A DNA stretch of 64,000 nt, taken from contig RCTD01000003.1 of assembly GCA_014898415.1 (NCBI GenBank), positions 1,736,001-1,800,000 on the forward strand, read 5' to 3'. The position numbers and the translations under genes are program-made. Every line of letters starts with the position of its first letter. Within the stretch, counting starts at the first letter, position 1. Source of the stretch: Stromatinia cepivora. Its lineage: Eukaryota; Ascomycota; Leotiomycetes; Helotiales; Sclerotiniaceae. The notes under the pieces were generated by a model, which saw only the letters and a program-made list of their open reading frames with translations, did not search any database and was not told where the DNA came from. This document shows, in pieces, positions 11,601 through 24,769 of the stretch.

Positions 11601-12987
11601 ACGGATTTTCTTATAGGCCATTCAAGCGATTTTTATTATCGATGATAGTGAATGGAAAATTTGTTCTTAATCTGCGTCTTTCATCTGGTTGTTGCATTAG
11701 ATTTGGGTTTAATTGTTACTTCTCTTCCTACCCGCTCTACTGAATGGCGCTCCTTACTTGAAAATTATACTTCATCGTCTGCCTCTCTTTCTTTCCCCGG
11801 TTTCTTCTTCTTACTTTTCTTTGAAACCAATGATAAACCCATTCTTTTTCGGGAGACTCACTTTTTTCCCCAGTACCTTTTCTCTCATAAAGTCTCGCGC
11901 CTTCCTCACCAAGTCCCACATTCTTCAAACCCTCACGAACAGCAAGCGATAAACATCGCAGAACCACTCGATCAATACATACCATTCTATCATTACCCTT
12001 CAATACCATCTGATATCTCTTACCCATTTCGTCACCTCCTACGCTATGAGCTGATATCATGAAAATGGGCCTTCATTTTCAGACCCAAACAATACCGGTA
12101 GATTGATTATTCAGACAGACAATCCTCGTTACAACTAGAGGTCAAAACCTTATCCCACTTCCCACTTCCCCTCTCTTTCTCAAATGCCCACTCGCTACCA
12201 AAAACAATCGACCCACTTCCCAAAAAGCAAGTTCACCACACCAAGAGAACAATTGGAAGACGTACCGAGGCGCTTCGTGATCCAAAAAAGTTCACTAGTA
12301 TTCAATTTCCAAGGTACTATCTCTTGATTCAGGAGATCGAAACCCCGGGTGAGCTGCAGACTCATCAAACGCTAGCTACATCTTCGTCAATACCTGTCAC
12401 ATCACCTTTCTCGAAGGATCGGAATGGATACAGATTCAAAGGTGTTGAACCTCGAGGACTTGACGGAATGGAGAGAGATGGTTAGAAGATATTGATGGGA
12501 AATTGGAAATGGGAAATGGGAGGATTGTGGCTTATTTTTTGATGACTTGTACGAGTAGAATAGAAAGAGGAAGGATTGCTTTGGTGGAAAAAGAAAATTC
12601 GGTAGTGGGGGGGGGGGAATAGATAAATAGATAAAATTTGCGAAATAAATAGTGAGGAAATTTGAAGAGGAGCCCTGTATAGCTGGGGTTAAGAGAGGAG
12701 GAGGGTTGGATGATAGGGGGCAAGGCGGTATGAAGCACTTCCGTGGTTAGGGAAATGATTTCGTGCGTTGGATTTAGATTACTAGTCATGATTAGCCATA
12801 GAGATAAAATTTATAGAGGAGATTATATACCCGCACATTATTCCGGAAATGATGGATCGTATACATTTCGCTTACATACTACTGCCGCCCCCTTTATTCC
12901 CCGGTTTCTATTCTCTATTGTCCTATCCATAAACTCAAGCCCTCCCATCACCACTACCTGCGATCTCATCCACTCTCCCCTTCACAA
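11601..12987. other. Gene-poor stretch with ambiguous coding-like frames
   Basis: Two frames are long but unassigned. Minus 11737-12060 is basic and charged (contains REGLKNVGLGEEGARLYERK). Plus 12102-12485 is open for 127 codons without an early ATG (contains RTEALRDPKKFTSIQFPRYY). Neither shows a family motif. The second is in frame, across two stops, with an open frame starting at 11652, so it may be a relic. A run of ten G is at about 12608-12617. Confidence 0.35.
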
Positions 12988-14036
12988 TTAAGCATCAGTA
13001 ACCTCCAGCCGAGCGGCTTCCTCCGCTTGATTTTCCTCCTTCTCACATAACAACCACGCGACTCTCGTCTGATTGAATTCAAATCGATTCATACATTCAT
13101 CCAACCTTTTCCATAATTCTTCTCCTACCACTTTACCTCCTTTCGAGTTGTGGAAATTATTGCGTTTCCATTTGAACTGTGGTTTTGTTAGTTTTGAATT
13201 CGGGGAGTGTTTGATAGTTTGATTTTAGGGGGTTTGGAGTGAGGTTTGATATATGATCTTGAAGAACTTAATCGAATTGGTCAGATATAGCAATACCTTC
13301 TTCATCATTCTCATTCCAACCTCCAAACAAAAGAAGATGAAAAGAAACCTACAATATGTTCGGTAATCCCATACCACAAATTCGTACTACTCGTAACAGC
13401 CACCACCAATCCTCCCGATGCAATCTCTCCACTAACATCTTCAAAGCCCGGAACTCTCATCTTACATTTCATCTCCACAAATTCCAATGCCTCACATGCT
13501 GCGGCCAACTCTGCAATCTTCTGCATTTCTATTTTGCTTCCCGTTTCCTTAATTTTACCCGAAGTATTATACTTAGATTTTGGACCAAAGTGCACCGAAT
13601 AAGCTGCTCTATAATTTTCCTCTAAATTCTGTTGCACCGATGAAGCAGAAAAAGAAGAAGAGAAATCAAACCCGGAATCCGAAGCCTGAGAAGCATCACG
13701 TTGCACAGGACTAACCGCGCCAGCAACACTAAAAACCAAAGTCCTAGGATGTCCCACGAAATAACCCTCTTTCATCATTTTCAATCTCGAGATTTGCAAT
13801 TCTTGTTCTGGTTCGTAGAAGAATAATCGAGGAACCACGCGGTTTTCATGGATGTATAACTCGGTATCATTTACGAAATCGAACTTTCGAGGGTGCAGAA
13901 TCGGATTTTCATCTGCGGGTACGGGGGCGATAGAGCGATCGGTGGTGGCGGGTGTTGTGACCATGTACTCTGTTGCGGATATTGAAGAGGTATGACGGTG
14001 GCGGAAGACGTCTGGTACTGTTGGTAGATCTGACAT
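12988..14036 (-). CDS. RNase H-fold protein with most catalytic residues replaced
   Basis: Exons 14036-13353 and 13176-12988, joined in phase 0 across a 176 bp intron with GTAGGT and CAG ends, give 290 residues. Residues 1-98 are disordered or unassigned. From about 99 the RNase H fold can be followed: strand LVFSVAGAV, AAYSVHFGP (145-152), helix KIAELAAACEALEF (173-186), VVAVTSSTNLWYGITEHI (211-228), FKWKRNNFHNSKGG (229-242) and the C-terminal ENQAEEAARL (276-285). The four acids of a working RNase H would be at 105, 176, 216 and 280. Here they are Ala, Glu, Ser and Glu, so only the helix Glu is kept. An insertion of about 30 Ser/Asp-rich residues follows the first strand. It is probably catalytically dead; its role is unknown. 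Confidence 0.7.
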
Positions 14037-14627
14037 TTTGATGCACGTGGATGTTGAGGGCGTGTTTTGAGGTTTTGAGGTTGTTGGAGTTGGCTTTGTT
14101 TGACAACTGGATTTGAGAATTTTGGTTGTAATTGAGATTGTGTTCGTATTAAGAGATCACAATATTATGTTTAAGCAATAAATTAGTTACGAAAAGATAG
14201 AACTGAAATGTTAAGCAAGTTGGTGATAAATGATTGATGAAATATGATCTTACCTACCCCGTCGGCCACGTTTGGAGCTAAACTTCTTTGGTATTAGCAC
14301 GATGCCACATGTACCTTTTAGCCACACTACAAGTAAATCTCCAGTAACTGCATTTCAAAATCCTCGAAGTGAGGGCAAAAGAAGGAAACAGGAGGAGGGA
14401 AGACTAAAAACTCTGAATATATCATAATTTCCATTTAGAATAGTAAAGTATGCAACCAACCAACTAGCTAGATCAAAAAGCAAGTTTTTTTTTCCATATA
14501 CCATATACCATCCATACATGCAATTATATCCCGTACCAATGCTATACCATACCGACCGCCAGGTCACATCATAAATCATTACGCCAACCCATCCCATTCC
14601 AACCATTCCCATTCTAAAATCTAAAAT
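14037..14627. other. Intergenic between two minus-strand genes
   Basis: It holds the promoter of the RNase H-like gene and the 3' flank of the allantoinase gene. A short repeat CCATATACCATATACCATCC lies near 14495. No gene seen. Confidence 0.5.
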
Positions 14628-16297
14628 CTAAACAACCCTCTTCTCCAAAAGTAACCTTCCTACCGGTCCCTCCTTCCTAACAACCATTCCATTCATCTCG
14701 CCCACTCCTCTCTCATAAACCTTAACACCTCTAACCCACGTTTCCTTCACCCTTCCCTTCATAGTCTTCCCCGTGTATGGACTAACTTTATTTCTAAAAA
14801 GCAATTCTTCTCTGCCTACAATCCACTCATGATTATCTTCGAAAACACAGATATCCGCATCTAATCCTGGTCTCAATGCTCCTTTACGATGTTGAAGTCC
14901 AACTTGTTTGGCTGTGTTCACAGCGCAAAGTTTTACGATGTCGACGATACCGATAGCGAAAGGAGAGGAAGCGCGGGAAGGAGATGTGGCTTCAGTCCAG
15001 AGGATTGGGAGACCGAGACCAACTGAAGAAATACCACCCCATGAGGCGAAGAAATCACCCCTTTCTTTGGCCTCCTGATCTTTTAGTAAAGTGCCGTTTA
15101 CACCTTTAGCGTCATCGCGCATGGCGCCACAGCCGTGGGATAGATGTTCGGGGAGAAGTTTGAGTTCTGGGGTGCACGGGCTGTGATCGCTGACGATGGT
15201 TTTGATGACGGATTCAGGGTGTGATAGTTCGGCCCAGAGACCATCTCGGTTAGCAGATGAGCGGATGGGTGGACAACATTTGTGGCGGGTATCACCCTCG
15301 GAAACATCTTCGGATGCGAGGGCGAGGTAGTGGAAACAGGTTTCGGCGGTGATGTTTATGCCGGAGGAGCGGGCAGCGCGGAGAAGGGGAATGGCTTCGA
15401 TGGCGGAAAGGTGGACAATGTGGAGGTGGAGGGAGGGAGCGAGATAGGCAAGGGAGATGATTTCATCAATGGCGTAGGTCTCAAAAGAGGGAGGTCGGGA
15501 GGATAGGAATGTGTCGTATGCTGTTAGGGGTCCGGATGGCTGGAGAGGTGGGAGGGATACTTGGACGTCATCGCCAACGGAGGCTGTTATTGGTGGAATC
15601 ATTTCCGCGTGGAACATGAGAGTTGTGGAAGTATCTTTAAGGGTCTTGAGTGCGAGGGCTACATCGGAGGAAGAGACGGCAGGGAATTCGTCAACCTGTC
15701 ATTATTGTTAGTCGCTGCAGCTGTGATTGGTGAAGAAATACATACACCACTCTCTATAAGGAAGCCCTTAAAACCTCTGACTCCCGCCTCAACAAGCGGA
15801 AGCAACTCTTCGGCATTGCCAGGTATGATCCCACCATAAAATCCAACATCAACCCAGCATTGTCCTTGGGCAGCCTTAATCTTTTCTTGTAATCCATTCA
15901 ACGTTGTAGTTGGTGGAATGGCATTCAATGGCATATCAATGACGGTTGTGACACCACCTGATGCGGCAGCTTTCGTTCCAGTATTGAAACCTTCCCATTC
16001 TGTTCGACCCGGCTCATTAAGATGTACATGTGCGTCAACTAAGCCCGGAAGGATCAAATGAGGGGTGTGGTCGACATAGGTTGTGTTTGGTGGAAAACTC
16101 GAGGATGGGAGAACGGTAGGTAAGATTGATATGATCTTGCCAGTGGAAGGTGAGATAGTGATGGTTGCAGGTGAGATAGTGAGATTGTCTTTCTCATCAA
16201 AGATGACTGCTCTAGAAGAAACAAGGACTGTGGTTTGTAATGGGGAATTGTGAGGTGGTGTAGCAGCAGGAGTTGGATATGGGTATACTGTAGTCAT
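14628..16297 (-). CDS. Allantoinase (cyclic amidohydrolase, purine catabolism)
   Basis: Exons 16297-15746 and 15695-14628, joined in phase 0 over a 50 bp intron, encode 539 residues. Allantoinase hydrolyses allantoin to allantoate, a step in using purines as nitrogen source. The metal site is visible: His90-Val-His92 in [20 protein letters not shown], the lysine expected to be carbamylated at 177 in [13 protein letters not shown], His in MFHAE, His in HIVHLSA, and Asp in SDHSPC. The C-terminal part has [21 protein letters not shown], the usual end of the amidohydrolase fold. Length is near the fungal norm of about 500. Dihydropyrimidinase-type relatives are less likely because of the [11 protein letters not shown] signature. 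Six GATA sites lie 90-185 bp upstream of the start. Confidence 0.92.
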
Positions 16298-16387
16298 TTT
16301 GAGGGTCTTTTTGATGTAATATTGGAAAATAAAGCTTAAGAAAGATCTGAAGAACGAATTGAAGGTATTTTGAGATAATTCAAAAGA

Positions 16388-16480
16388 TTATCCACTTGAA
16401 TGCTCTTATCGTGGGGGATAAGAGGTGGGATAGATAAGAAAGCAAGAAAGCTTTGAAGGTAAACTCGGAGGCCTGATAAG
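16388..16480. promoter_or_regulatory. Cluster of GATA sites upstream of allantoinase
   Basis: GATA cores occur at 16388-16392 (TTATC), 16405-16410 (CTTATC), 16417-16422 (GATAAG), 16429-16432 (GATA), 16433-16438 (GATAAG) and 16475-16480 (GATAAG). Sites on both strands and in pairs are the usual targets of AreA/NIT2-type nitrogen regulators (established knowledge). Binding here is inferred. Confidence 0.6.
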
Positions 16481-18159
16481 GAAAATGAAGGGGGAAATTT
16501 CTTTGTCCAAGTGAATGTTGAAACTTGAAGAACTTTTTTCAAATCTGGGGAAAGGGAAGATGAAGATAAAAGGGAATTTGACCAACAGAAATAAAAAGAG
16601 TCCAACCGCGATAGGCTTACCGTATTGTGGAGTGCATTTATTCACCGTATGCCATGGTGGCATAGTCCGAAGATGTAAATATTCCCACCAAAAAAAACGT
16701 TATCACAATCATGAATCTCTTATCTTTCTCCCCAACTACCAATCTGACTGAGTCAATTACCTACCAACCAGTAAGTATCCAATCCCGGTCCAACACGGGA
16801 AAAGCCATTGGAGCTCCATAAATAAAGATTTTCATGTGCCTGGCGTGAGGAACAAGGAGTTTAGACATCATTTAGACCCTTAAAAATAACCTATGATGTG
16901 TTTTGATCGAGTAAATATTCCTTTTAGTGATTTCGAAATTCCCTAGTAAGGAAGGCTAGAAGGGATGAGCCATCTCCCCTGAGTCGGGTTTGACCTTCTG
17001 CGTTTAAGGGATAGATCATAGAAGGTTGTTTCGGGACATTTCGGTATACTCAGAAGCTGTGGAGCTTTTCAATACGAACACCGCAGTAAAAGTATATCAT
17101 GATTATTATTCTCATCCAACAATTTGGAGATTCATTATCAATCATGTGTCCTGTACGACAATGAGGTCGTAAGCCACAATCAATGAATACTTTCATGTGT
17201 AATCATTTTATTGATTATTGTAGAAATTGTTGTTCTACTCTTAGCCTTAAGCGTTTGAGGTTACGTGGTTGTCTATCTCAATGTAGTAAAGCCAAGGGCC
17301 AGGGGGAGTTATCGCTAGATTGATTAGCTGATATGATTTTCAGAACTCCAAACAAATCAATTTCTTACTCGATCATTACTCGATAATTATTCGATAATTA
17401 CTCGATGAAAACTCATGAGTAAGGAGAAGTCCAAATTGTCCAATATATATGCATATGTGGCTTTGAAATTCGTTTATGTCGTACGAGTCATTGGTTCAAC
17501 AAGCTGTTGTGTGATGGATGACTTCAAGAATTGCGTTGCGACAGCGACGACAAAAATGTATGTCTCTCGCAGAATTGGTCGTCTTCTGTACCGAGAGGAT
17601 GGAAAGCATCGGGACGGAATCTGAGATGCCTTTGGATCAATCATCGTGGACGGCTGCGAACTGCTTTTGAAATCAATCATCGTGGACTCAAAAATGATTG
17701 ATTTGTCCCACGGGTATTATACCGATTGACATGAGAGCTTAAGGATTCTGAGAGTACGGCATTTTTCCGCTTTCTGCAGCGAGCCATAACCAAACAAACG
17801 AACAGTCAAAGCAAATATCACAAAATAGCAAGTAGGGGAAAAATCAATTGAGATGAAGGTCGTTGAAATATGAAATATTCTTGTGGTGAAGATGGAGAAG
17901 TCGCAATATACCACATCAATCACGTAAAATGGCTGGGGCAACTGCGAACCCAAGTGCTCTTGCCGTATGGATCAAGCAATGCTGAGAAGCAGGAATATTA
18001 TCAGTATAAACAACCAACACCCGTGATGCGTTACATACACTACGTAGAAATCAAGGGCCCTCTATCTTTTCCACTCAATTTGTCAACTTTTTCATTATGT
18101 GCGGTTTCAGGTCTATTGTTGACCTTTTTCGGTCACGTTTGGTTCATCGTCGTCGAACG
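16481..18159. other. Divergent intergenic region between allantoinase and amidase
   Basis: No gene seen. Short repeats include several TCGATAATT-like units at 17377-17410 and a doubled ATCAATCATCGTGGAC at about 17637-17684. The region presumably contains promoters for both flanking genes. Confidence 0.5.
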
Positions 18160-20137
18160 ATGCCCACCCTCAAGCTTGATCAAATGTCAATTACCGAAAT
18201 ATTGAAAGGTTTGAAGAACGGACATTTCTCAAGCGAAGAACTTGTTAGAGTTGGTTGATGGCCATAATGGCTTCTCTTTTACTTCACTAACGATGATGAA
18301 GACTTACATTAAGCGTATCGAGCAAGTGAATTCGATTGTCCATGCCGTCAGTGAGGTTAATCAAAACGCTGTCGAAATTGCTAGGGAAAAAGATGAGGAA
18401 AGGTCCCACGGCTCAGCTCGAGGAAGTCTTCATGGAGTACCGATCCTAATTAAGAATCTGTTTTTCACCACCGACGGCCTCAAAACCACCTGTAAGTTTT
18501 TTCTCTCTTTTTGATTGGGCTCATTCTCACCTCATGAAGTTGGCTGCACGGGATTTCTTGAAGCCATTCCAAGTATTGAAGCAACAACAATCATCAAGCT
18601 TCGTGAGGAAGGCGCAATTATCCTTGGAATAGCAAATGGTTCCCAATGGGCAAACAACCGATGCACTCCCGGTTGGTCTGCCGTAGGAGGTCAATGTTTG
18701 GGTATTTATTTTAAAGATCAACACCCTAAAGGTTCATCATCCGGCAGTGCTGTGGGAACTGCTTTGGGACTTTGTGCTGCTGCTCTGTGTTCTGAAGTTT
18801 GTCATTTCTCAACTGCTTTTGAATTACGTGGACTAAATGTTGAGAGTATAGACTTCTGGTAGTGTGATATTGCCTGCGCAGAGATCTGCTATAGTGGGGA
18901 TCAAACCTACGGTAGGGATGACTTCGAGATATGGAATGTATCTTACGAGTGATAGTCAGGATACTGTAGGGGTATTGGCAAGAAGTGTTAAAGACGCCGC
19001 ACTTATGTTGACTGTGATTGCAGGTAAGTGTTTTGAATGCGTTCAAAATACTGCAACTAAGATCTGAGAGGCGAGGATCAAAAGGATCCTATCACAATTT
19101 TGGATCCTCGAGATTCAATATCCTGTAGGAAACCAAATGAAACTTCAGATTTCACAAGGGCATGCAACTCTCGGAGGCTAGATGGCGTGCGAATAGCAGT
19201 AAGAATTTCTCAAAAATATCAGACTGTTATGATGTTAACACTACAACTAGATACCACGTCATATTCTCAAAAACGTTGATCCCACCACTATCCACCTCTT
19301 CACAAACGCAATCAATACAATCAAAACCCTAGGAGCAATCATCGTAGATCCCACTTCATATTCCAAATTTAATCCCGATAGATCTTCGTGTACTGGCGAT
19401 GAGTATGACCTCGCCTTACGAGTTGATATATATCACAGTATATCTTCATTCCTTATATCCTCAGTACCTATTAATTAACCATCTCCACAGATATGGAAAA
19501 GTCCCTCTCCCATTTCTCCATCAACCCGCACTCTCTTTACACCCTCTCCGACATAATCTCCTACACCATTGCCACCCCCGTCGAAGAAGCCTCTACCCGC
19601 GGCTACTCATTTTTCGAATCTTGTCTCGAAGCAGGTAAAACATATTCTCACAACAGCGAAGGATACACATATTCCAAAGCCGAAAGAGAATACATGGGAA
19701 AACAGATACCAAAGTTATTGGATAAATTTGAATGTGATATGATCGTCTTACCGACCTGTGTAGCCGTGGAACCCGCCGATGTTGGGGGTAATCCGGTGGT
19801 GAGCGTACCGATGGGATATTATCCCGCGGGAAAGGAGATCAGTAGACAGAATGGGATGGTGGATGTTGGGCCGGGGATTCCGTGAGTTCTCTTGTGTTTT
19901 TGTTTGTGGAGATGCGATAGTAATGACAATGGTATTGGTATCAGGGAATAAAACTAATAGAAGAATGACAGGATTGGAATATGTTTCATAGGAAGAAGAT
20001 GGGATGATGAGAAATTAATCGCGGCGGCTTATGCGTATGAACAAGCTACGATGTGGAGGGAAAGAGGGAAGATAGTCGTGAAATGTGATATTGAGTTACC
20101 TACGCCCGGATGTGAAAAGAAGGGTATGAAGAATTAA
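18160..20137 (+). CDS. Amidase signature family hydrolase, eight exons
   Basis: Exons 18160-18249, 18302-18491, 18540-18796, 18852-19023, 19071-19198, 19251-19437, 19491-19881 and 19972-20137 join in correct phase to 526 residues. The introns are 47-90 bp, most with GTAAG-like donors and clear CAG/TAG/AAG acceptors. The Ser-Ser-Lys catalytic set of the family is present: Lys81 in GVPILIKNL, Ser159/160 in PKGSSSGSAVG and the nucleophile Ser183 in TSGSVILPA. Such enzymes hydrolyse amides to acid and ammonia. The C-terminus has ADVGGNPVVSVPMGYYP and IGICFIGRRWDDEKLIAAAYAYEQAT, typical of the fungal subgroup. Between GWSAVGGQ and GSSSG there are about 13 residues including CLGIYFKDQH. The substrate is unknown. 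It looks intact. Confidence 0.85.
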
Positions 20138-23100
20138 TTCTGTGGGTGGACCTAATTCAATTCTCTTACAGGGACAAGATCTCAACACATGTAGGTTCTC
20201 AAATCACTACATGAACTAAAAGCTATTACCCGAAACCGAGAAATTCACTCCCAGATATAAGTCTCAGCTTCCCTCCTCCCCATCAATGTGAATCTCAGCA
20301 TTTAGTCCATTCAAATAATCCATCTCTCACCAAATACTGAATTTGTATTGTACGCTTGCTGCTGGGGATGCGAAATTCTCGCAAGCGGCTGAATTATCGA
20401 GCTTTTTTTTTTCTAATTTATTTAGGATTGGGCTTGATGGGTGCGAGAACAATTGATGGTAATGAGAATACCTAATAGGTAAATTTCAAAGGGGAGTATA
20501 TACCTATGTACATATTCGATGGTGAAATTTCATCATTGAGAAGAATATCTTTGATTGTGTCACTGCGAGAGTTGATACCAAATAATTTTTACACTTATAA
20601 AAGGTGATATAAATACAGACTGCGGAACAATAATGGTGGAATTTTTCTGTCTGGAATTGTAGCCATTTATGGCGTTTCCAGGCTGTTCTTTGGTTATTGT
20701 GGTGTCTTTGAAGGATTGAGGGAGAGATTATATATTATATATTGACCTGTGAAGTGTTTTTTGATGTTCATCTATCCTGTATTTATCATTACACTATGTA
20801 TGTAAGATTTAGTATTCAGCCTCGGAGTTGGAGTGTTTTAGGGTCCTAGATATGGTTTATTGATGCGGTGAAGAATCTTTTTTATTGTTTGACTTCTACG
20901 CTGCTCTCCTGAGGAGATCGTCGTTTGTGTTGGCCTGGTTATGTACTGCTAGCTACATTTCTTGGTATAGGTATTTACAAATATATATCTTACATCTTTA
21001 TTCATTTCGCTTGCTTCTTTTATGTTCCAGAATTTAGCATGGGAGAGTATGGTTTTGCTGTTAGAGTCTACAACCTAGAATACCTACAGTACGATGATCT
21101 AGGGGTAGATTTTGCTTCCTTCAGATATTAAGGCTGGTATATTACTCATGTTGTTTAGTCACTTTGGGTTTTTTTTGGTGGAATTGGGATGTTTTGGATG
21201 GTTTGAATGATCGGGCGTGGGATGTTATGATAGTATAGTGAAAGGGGTGTCACGATGAAGGTCTGTTGTCAAATGAAAGATGAGACAGAAAAATAAAATG
21301 AATAACAAACGCAGGCAAATGCACCAACAATAATAAACCACCAAGCGTACATTGGAAGTATACAATATCGTATTAGAGCAGTCAATCAAATAATCTCAGA
21401 TAACTAACACACCAAAAAAGCGCCAAATACTCCCTGCTCAACATACACTGAAGGTAGGTAAAACAGCAGCTTTTTTAATGTTCAAAGCTAGACAGTGTTA
21501 GATTATTAAACATATCGATGAAGATTCTGGGATGGGGCATGAATCATCTTCTTTCTTGTAGCTTTTCGATCAGGACTCCCGAGGTTTAACTTAGGGGTGG
21601 AGGGGCACCGCTCGGTTATTTAATTCGTCACTATTTTATGAATTTGCTCAAAGCTGCGTACCTACCCATATTCACCGGCTCCGTATTACTAGGGATAAAA
21701 TATCAATATAGTTATAAGAACTATAATCTGTAATGATCAAAATCATTTCCTTCTATTTGTCCGGTGGGGTAGCATGTTGTGCGTCGCGCCCTGCGTCCTG
21801 TGGGGTATATAGAATCGTTTATATATTTTTGATTATGATGATGTGGTAGATGCGGTGTGGTTGTAGGTTGGAGATATAGCGTATTGAAATTGGAATGATG
21901 AGATGAGAATGAAAGGATGATGATAGTGAAGGAGTCATTAGTGACTATGCGGGCTAAATGACAATAATTTTAAGGTCCGGGCCGTGACAGTATATATATG
22001 AAATTGGATTTTGGGCGAATATGGACGTAAGGCAAGGCCTTGAAGGGCAAATATCACTGGTGTGAAAGAGGACATAGAAAGCGCATAAACCCGTAATGTT
22101 TTTTGACACTGTATCAGCATGATACGTGTTGATAGATGGATTAGGTGTATTATATACATCTACATTTATTCCAAAAAGTAAAACGGAGTGAAGTTTTTCG
22201 TTGGGTCTATAGGTGGATTCTGCTCCTCAAACTCTACTCTACTAGATCTTTTGAATCATGGATCATGCCTCCCTACGCATAGGATTTATACATTTACCAC
22301 CCTCTCTTGAGTTTTATCCTACTCATCTTCGAATTCACAGCTCGTATATTCATAAAAGTGAGGTACATGAGTTTATCGCATTACGAACTTTGCTTCAGCA
22401 TAACTGCAACAACTCGGAGTAATAATACTTCTAAAAAGACTTTCCTAGAGCGTTATAAAGTTCACAGATTGAAGGCAAGATGTTGATGCCGGAAATATGG
22501 TGTCTTGTTGACTCGGGGGAAGTTTCTGAGCTGCCGCTGTTGATCTAATGTTTGAAACCATTGAGTGACAGTAGTAGAAGGTTATTGAATGACGGCTATC
22601 GTGATTTGTAAATAGGATGACCGTTATCAATGGGCTTATGATGAACGAGAGCAAGAGTGACAACAAAAATCATTCCATCCCGTTTAGTTAAAGTCGAGTT
22701 AGCCTGCCTGGAAAAGGTCTGAAGAAAAGTGAATGACATGAAAATTGACACCTACGTCATTGTTCGCCCAAAGCACCATGCCGAGTTCTCGCCCTACGAA
22801 CTCTTGATTAATGCCTACAGAATGTGTATTATCAACCCTAAACGCACAGTAGCACAGTAGAGTTTATATATCGACTGACGGAGCATTCGTAGCTTAAAAT
22901 CTCAGAGTTCATCAAGTACCCCCACCTAGGTAGTGGACTTGGATTGGAGTTCCAAAAGAGAAGATATAGTTAATTCCCTCCCGTCACCATCATTTACTAG
23001 AAGCTTTGATCTTGATTACTCTTGAGCTTAGTTCCCCATAGTAGCTCCAACATTTGAAGACTTGAAGATTCGAGCATGAAAGAACTCAGGGAGACGTTGG

Positions 23101-24760
23101 AACCTAGGGTCAGTTATTGAGACACGGAGGGCTGTATGCTAATGGCATCTTAATTGATTGAAGAAAACAGGTTACATGCCATAAATTGAGGTTGGAGGAT
23201 ATCATATAAAGTGTGACCGAACCAATTCAGATGGACAGTACAAAAGCTCAAGATGACAATGAGAGCTAAATGTGCATAGAAAAACATTGAAATTGTCCTT
23301 ATTAGACGATAGTAATTACATGCATCACGAATATGAAAGTTTGCTTTGAGAGTTTACTGAAATCCATCAATGGGAGTATGCATCGAGGTATTCACACACG
23401 ATAGGAAGCTGATTCCATATTTCCTGCAACCATCAAAGGGTGAGGCAATACTACTGGGTGTACATGCTTTCTTTATAGCTCTTGTCGTGCTCAACAGTTT
23501 ATCAATCTCAATAACTGAAAAAATTTCTGACGAACGCTACTACTAAAGAGGAGTTGTCGGTCAAGGAAAAGGTTTAATGGAGGTGCTGGAACTGCTATCG
23601 AGATGGTCGGAGCGGAGGGCATGCGATTATTTTGGGTCGGTATCTTGGAATTTCAAATTGTTGGAAATGAGATAAGATGGGAGGTAATATGACGGTGAAG
23701 TCTATTTATAAAAGCATGACAATGATAAGTCACTGGCATCAAACAAGTTCAGAAAGAGGGAAAGGTCGAGGTACGAAAATCATAGAGTCAATGCCGCAAG
23801 GATTAATCTACCGAATGCTGCTAAAGCTCTGCAACTTAGTGATGCCCTTAAATTTTTTTATATGTGGTGTTTCTAATGCGCTGCAGAAATCTAGTGAGTA
23901 GTGTAGTGTTTATAAGCAGGCTCAATGAATTACCGCAAAGATCAAATCAGTTGGGAGTGAATTCTTTCGTCCCTGACCCTTGGCCGTTGTTTATCCACAC
24001 AAAAGTCAACGATGAAATAGATGTTTCATTCAATGCATTGATCGAGCCCTATACACAGATTTTGATATACGAGATCGTAAGGTCAAACAACATCATAGCT
24101 TGGGCGGAGTAGAATGCGGTGCGATGAACAAGTCTCCTATAAAGAATTTCGAGTTTACCTTTTATTAAATAGCAGCATATTTTGATTGAATAACCATGTT
24201 CTACGCTATTATGAAAAAGACGTAAAATTTCTGCAATCTGGTGTATTGTTTCAACAACACCAATAAGACAACAGGCTGATATCGCTGGAAGGTTCCGGAT
24301 GGTGTACACCACGCGAAGCACATATAAAAAAAGGCGACCATCTCATGATGGTTCACTTTGTAACCACTCACCATGACCTGAAGGCTCTGCATCAAGTGGA
24401 TTTACTGCGCGCCTGGCCTGTAGCTGTAAGTACATATCACAACAAAAGAGTCGAGCCAAGGTCCGGTACTAGCACAACTCGAATGTGAAAGAATATTCAA
24501 TAATGAAAAGTGACAACGATCAGAACGCTGCTAATGATAATGTAATATACCAACCAACTGGTAAGAAATTAATCAACAGACGAGATCCTAGGTGTTGAAG
24601 TGTTCAAGATTTGGAGTGATTTGCGATACAAGGGGAAATATCCATAGTATCTTTTGTATGTCACACACATGTTTACATCCATGGGCAAACATTACACTGT
24701 GGTTATCAGAAAGAGAAGTTGCAGGAGCAAGCCTATTATATACTAATATAAATAAAAATC
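20138..24760. other. Gene-poor region
   Basis: No open frame above about 90 codons, no family motif and no spliceable set of exons that I could assemble. Composition is ordinary fungal intergenic, with AT-rich runs near 20,410 and 20,730. Confidence 0.5.
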
Positions 24761-24769
24761 TCACGATGT

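Noticed and set aside
14628..20137. Allantoinase and amidase as part of a new gene cluster
   Set aside because: Only two catabolic genes with known families, with an unrelated RNase H-like gene beside them; shared nitrogen control is possible but a dedicated cluster is not supported.
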